DNA of 36,000 bases from UBA11869 sp964544965 (GTDB lineage Bacteria; Pseudomonadota; Gammaproteobacteria; Eutrophobiales; Eutrophobiaceae), in the NCBI GenBank assembly GCA_964544965.1, contig CAZJED010000008.1, positions 1 to 36,000 of the forward strand, read 5' to 3'. This document shows positions 33,334 through 36,000 of the stretch, one piece after another. The notes under the pieces are model-generated. The model was not told where the DNA came from. It saw nothing but the letters and a program-made list of their open reading frames with translations, and searched no databases. How positions within the stretch are numbered: position 1 is the stretch's first letter; the number at the start of each line of letters is the position of its first letter. The translations under genes were made by a program, and so were the position numbers.

Positions 33334-33882
33334 ATGACTAATACAAGCATAAAAATAGACAAAAATACTATCATTATTATAAGCTTAGTCTTATTTGCTC
33401 TAGCCCTAAGATTGGTTCCTCATCCACCAAATTTTTCACCTATAGGCGCAGTTGGTTTATTTGCTGGCTGTTATTTAAGTCTTAAACGTTTTTGGTTAAT
33501 ACCCCTTGCTGCACTATTTATTAGCGATTTTTTTCTTGGCTTTTATAATGTAGTTTCAATGACGACTGTGTATGTATCATTTTTGATATCAGCGATTATA
33601 GGACAATATTTTCTTAGAGTTAAAAGAACAAATTTAAAAATAGCTAGTGCCGCGTTTCTTTCAGCAACACAATTTTTTATGTTCACTAATTTTGGTGTTT
33701 GGCTATCAGGCACAATATATCAACTTAATCTTGCCGGCTTAATAGAATGCTATGTTATGGCAATTCCTTTTTATGGAAACACGCTAATTGGCGAATTATT
33801 TTATACCGCTATTCTATTTTCAAGTTACTATTTATTTAATTCAATTGCTGACAGAAATACCGCTGTGACTTTAAAAAAATAG
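33334..33882 (+). CDS. Integral membrane protein of the B12 unit (DUF6580-like, possible ECF-type substrate component)
   Basis: A 182-residue protein with five or six transmembrane helices. It has the family-like RLVPHPPNFSPIGAVGLFAG (26-45), LIPLAALFISDFFLGFYN and FTNFGVWLSGTIYQLNLAGLIECYVMAIPFYGNTLIGELFYT. Proteins of this kind, similar in size to S components of energy-coupling-factor transporters, recur beside riboswitch-linked B12 receptors and adenosyltransferases. A part in corrinoid passage across the inner membrane is plausible but unproven. It starts 29 bp after the receptor gene with CGGAGT as ribosome-binding site. Confidence 0.75.
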   Translation: MTNTSIKIDKNTIIIISLVLFALALRLVPHPPNFSPIGAVGLFAGCYLSLKRFWLIPLAALFISDFFLGFYNVVSMTTVYVSFLISAIIGQYFLRVKRTNLKIASAAFLSATQFFMFTNFGVWLSGTIYQLNLAGLIECYVMAIPFYGNTLIGELFYTAILFSSYYLFNSIADRNTAVTLKK

Positions 33883-33902
33883 CTAATCTTTATTAATCTG
33901 TT

Positions 33903-34463
33903 ATGTCTAATCGACTTACAAAAATTTATACACGTACAGGTGATGACGGAACAACTGAGCTTGCAAATCGTAAACGAATTGATAAATCAGATATTCGTAT
34001 TCAAGCGATGGGAGATATTGATGAATTAAATATCATATTAGGGCTTTTGAGAGCTAATAATGTTTCAAGTGATGTATCCAGTTATTTATTAAACATTCAA
34101 CATCGATTATTCGATATTGGTGCTGAATTAGCAATTCCTGGAAATGCTGTAATTTCACCAGAATCAGTGGAAAAATTAGAAAGTCTGATAGACAGGTATA
34201 ATTCGGATTTGCCGATATTAAAAGAATTTGTCTTACCGGGAGGTTCAATAGCCGCTTCAATATGTCATGTGGCGAGAACTATTTGTCGGCGTTCAGAACG
34301 AACTCTTGTTTTATTAGCAAGAAATGAATCGTTCAATATTGAGACCCTACGTTATATAAATCGCCTATCTGATTTACTTTTCGTTTTAGCAAGAGCATTA
34401 AATAAGATGAGTGATACAAAAGAAGTGCTGTGGGACAGTAATCGATTAAAGCATTCTGTTTAA
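33903..34463 (+). CDS. ATP:cob(I)alamin adenosyltransferase, PduO type
   Basis: A 186-residue enzyme that transfers the adenosyl group of ATP to cob(I)alamin. The PduO-type ATP loop TKIYTRTGDDGTTEL (6-20) is followed by KSDIRIQAMGDIDELNIILGLLR (28-50). The C-terminal half has FVLPGGSIAASICHVARTICRRSERTLV, with the Arg/Glu residues that typify the trimeric helical-bundle active site. The common TTGLGDG sequence is altered to TTELANR here, a mild deviation. It completes the B12 unit that starts with the riboswitch, 20 bp after the membrane protein gene. Confidence 0.93.
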   Translation: MSNRLTKIYTRTGDDGTTELANRKRIDKSDIRIQAMGDIDELNIILGLLRANNVSSDVSSYLLNIQHRLFDIGAELAIPGNAVISPESVEKLESLIDRYNSDLPILKEFVLPGGSIAASICHVARTICRRSERTLVLLARNESFNIETLRYINRLSDLLFVLARALNKMSDTKEVLWDSNRLKHSV

Positions 34464-34469
34464 TCGATA

Positions 34470-34577
34470 TTATTTATCTAATACTAAATATTTTCCCTCT
34501 CTTTTCATATTAAGTTTTCCAAGAAAAGACATTCCTAGTAGTGTTCTGGGTATCATCTCATTCAAAACAGCGTTTGA
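34470..34577 (-). pseudogene. 3' remnant of a clan AA (retropepsin-like) aspartic protease gene
   Basis: Directly after the gluQ stop and in the same frame, the minus strand encodes about 35 codons ending VLNEMIPRTLLGMSFLGKL and EGKYLVLDK before a TAA at 34472-34470. LLGMSFLGRL is the hallmark C-terminal motif of bacterial retropepsin-like proteases (TIGR02281 type). The catalytic DTGA part and everything else upstream is missing, replaced by gluQ. It is therefore a deletion remnant, although its own reading frame is undamaged. The motif is seen; the pseudogene reading is inference. Confidence 0.6.
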
Positions 34578-35459
34578 TTATATCGAATGGTTGATTTTAC
34601 CCTTCTTTGGTAATAATTCTATATTCCAGTTTTCAATACTCCAATCTAGAATTGCCTTAATATTTGCATTTTCCATTTCATCAGGAGGGTAATGACCTAA
34701 AAATCGAAGCGCATTTACTAAGATCATCGCAGGATTAGATAATAAAGAGGCAGTATTTCCATCGGCCTTACTTATTTTTTTTCCTGTTGAGTCTATTACA
34801 ATTGGAAGATGAAGATATGCAGGTAGCTTATAACCTAGTTTTTTTTGCAAAAAAATCTGTCTTGGAGTTGATTCTAATAAATCAAATCCTCTTACAATAT
34901 TTGTTATGTTCTGATCATTATCGTCTATCACAGTTGCTAGATGATAAGCAAAGTGGCCATCAGCTCTTTTGATAATAAAGTCACCAATTTCAGATTCTAT
35001 AGATTGAGTATAAAACCCTTGTAGTCTATCAGCCACAGAGATTTTACTATTATCTATTCTTATTCTGATTGAATGATTTGAATTTAATATGGCAATTTTA
35101 TTACGACAGGTACCCGGATAAACTAAATTCTTTATTTTATTTCTCGGGCAATCACATGGAAATACACATTTTAAATTCTTTAGATTCTTTAATGCAATTT
35201 CGTATAAATTAATTTGTTGTGTTTGATAAACTACTGGTTCATCCCAAATTAAACCTAATTGTTTAAGCTGGTTTAATATTATTTTATCGGCATTAAATTT
35301 TTTTCTTGACTGATCAATATCGTCAATTCTAACAAACCATTTTCCTTTATTGCTTTTTGCGTCAAGATAACTTCCAAGCGCGGTTACTATAGAGCCAAAA
35401 TGAAGAGGGCCGCTTGGGGTTGGAGCAAAGCGGCCTCGATAATTTTTAATTTGCGCCAA
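34578..35459 (-). CDS. gluQ: Glutamyl-Q tRNA(Asp) synthetase GluQ
   Basis: A 293-residue truncated glutamyl-tRNA synthetase paralogue that attaches glutamate to queuosine at position 34 of tRNA(Asp). It has GRFAPTPSGPLHFGSIVTAL (HIGH-type motif, 15-23), zinc ligands Cys102, Cys104, Tyr114 and Cys118 (CDC...YPGTC), GDFIIKRADGHFAYHLATVIDD, and KKISKADG as the KMSKS-like loop. It lacks an anticodon-binding domain, as the family does. It follows dksA by 3 bp, the usual gammaproteobacterial arrangement, and is translated from the dksA transcript. Confidence 0.95.
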   Translation of the reverse strand: MAQIKNYRGRFAPTPSGPLHFGSIVTALGSYLDAKSNKGKWFVRIDDIDQSRKKFNADKIILNQLKQLGLIWDEPVVYQTQQINLYEIALKNLKNLKCVFPCDCPRNKIKNLVYPGTCRNKIAILNSNHSIRIRIDNSKISVADRLQGFYTQSIESEIGDFIIKRADGHFAYHLATVIDDNDQNITNIVRGFDLLESTPRQIFLQKKLGYKLPAYLHLPIVIDSTGKKISKADGNTASLLSNPAMILVNALRFLGHYPPDEMENANIKAILDWSIENWNIELLPKKGKINHSI

Positions 35460-35462
35460 TAT

Positions 35463-36000
35463 TTATCGATCTGAATGAATAGTATCGCGAAATTGCCTTT
35501 CTTTTAATTCGTGTCGTTCTTGTGCCTCAAGACAAAGTGTAGCAACAGGTCTTGCTTCAAGACGTTTAATTCCGATTTCATCACCTGTTTCTTCACAATA
35601 CCCATATGTTCCGTTATCTATGCGTTGAATTGCTTCAATAATCTTTTTTAGTAGTTTTCTTTCACGATCACGTGTTCTTAGTTCAAGTCCAAATTCTTCT
35701 TCTTGGGTTGCGCGATCAGATGGGTCAGGAAAATTACTCGCATCTTCTTGCATATGAGAAATCGTTCTTTCAACTTCTTCTTGTAATTCATTTTTCCAAA
35801 TTGTCAAAATATCACGAAAATGCTTTATCTGTTTCTTACTCATGTAGGCTTCAGAATTTTTTCTCTGGTATGGTTTAAACTCAGGTTTATCAATTACAGA
35901 ACGGCTTTTTTTAAATATTTTTCTTGAAACAATTTTCTCTTTAACAATTGGTTCCTTTTTTGTCTTAGCCTTTTTCTTGGCAACCTTCTTTTTGGTCTTA
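35463..36000 (-). CDS. dksA: RNA polymerase-binding transcription factor DksA, two-cysteine type, 5' end outside window
   Basis: Partial at the N-terminus. The frame is open from the right edge without a stop, giving 52 codons before the internal ATG at 35843. That extra part is lysine-rich at its start (KKKVAKKKAKTKK) and then aligns with E. coli DksA (KPYQRKNSEAYMSKKQIKHF against EPYQEKPGEEYMNEAQLAHF), so 35843 is not the true start. Counting from 35843, the coiled-coil tip DPSDRA (Asp40, Asp43, Ala45) is intact. The zinc finger has only two of four cysteines: Cys83-x2-Thr86 and Cys104-x2-Ala107. This CxxT/CxxA pattern is that of zinc-independent DksA2-type proteins. DksA modulates rRNA and amino acid promoters together with ppGpp. 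Confidence 0.93.
   Translation of the reverse strand, partial: KTKKKVAKKKAKTKKEPIVKEKIVSRKIFKKSRSVIDKPEFKPYQRKNSEAYMSKKQIKHFRDILTIWKNELQEEVERTISHMQEDASNFPDPSDRATQEEEFGLELRTRDRERKLLKKIIEAIQRIDNGTYGYCEETGDEIGIKRLEARPVATLCLEAQERHELKERQFRDTIHSDR

Noticed and set aside
1..36000. CRISPR arrays, insertion sequences, prophage genes or tRNA/rRNA genes
   Set aside because: No repeat-spacer pattern, transposase, integrase, phage gene or cloverleaf-like sequence was seen in reading both strands by eye.

Overview
The window is a piece of AT-rich bacterial chromosome that looks like a gammaproteobacterial methylotroph or methanotroph. The methylotrophy signature is a formaldehyde-activating enzyme (Fae) next to genes for a methanofuran-type C1 carrier (MfnD, MfnF and MfnE homologues, a HisA-like protein) and PabB, which makes the p-aminobenzoate needed for tetrahydromethanopterin and folate. 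The gammaproteobacterial signature is cmoA-cmoB, the gluQ-dksA pair, class Ia nrdAB with NrdR boxes, and a complete System I cytochrome c maturation operon.

Layout. 1-5575: end of a CitG-like gene, fae, a HisA-like gene on the minus strand, then a tightly packed plus-strand run mfnD-mfnF-pabB-mfnE. 5576-5761: a terminator and a row of hairpins. 5762-9899: nrdB and nrdA on the minus strand, with a legible promoter (sigma70 hexamers, two NrdR boxes 32 bp apart, a DnaA box) at 10035-10129. 10349-14151: trhO, cmoA and cmoB (tRNA wobble U34 modification), then a secreted PQQ-type sugar dehydrogenase. 14272-16160: a Met-rich outer-membrane barrel, a DUF2946 protein, an apparently frameshifted small membrane ORF, and two perfect FNR-type sites. 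16188-23003: ccmABCDEFGHI in one minus-strand operon with mostly overlapping genes. 23078-24865: a Sel1-repeat lipoprotein, an intergenic region with a third FNR-type site flanked by possible short transcripts, a photolyase-like remnant, and a small secreted protein of unknown function. 24923-30755: metH, a small membrane protein and an OFA-family transporter. 30897-34463: a cobalamin riboswitch followed by a TonB-dependent receptor, a small membrane protein and a PduO-type corrinoid adenosyltransferase, i.e. a B12 uptake and activation unit. 34470-36000: a 3' remnant of an aspartic protease gene, gluQ and a partial dksA with a lysine-rich N-terminal extension.

Functional picture: formaldehyde is condensed onto tetrahydromethanopterin by Fae, and the neighbouring genes supply the furan cofactor and p-aminobenzoate. 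The B12 genes supply MetH. The FNR-type sites suggest an oxygen-responsive layer near the cytochrome c maturation operon, and the site at 24161 may drive a short RNA resembling FnrS in concept. Names come from motif reading only; no database search was possible.
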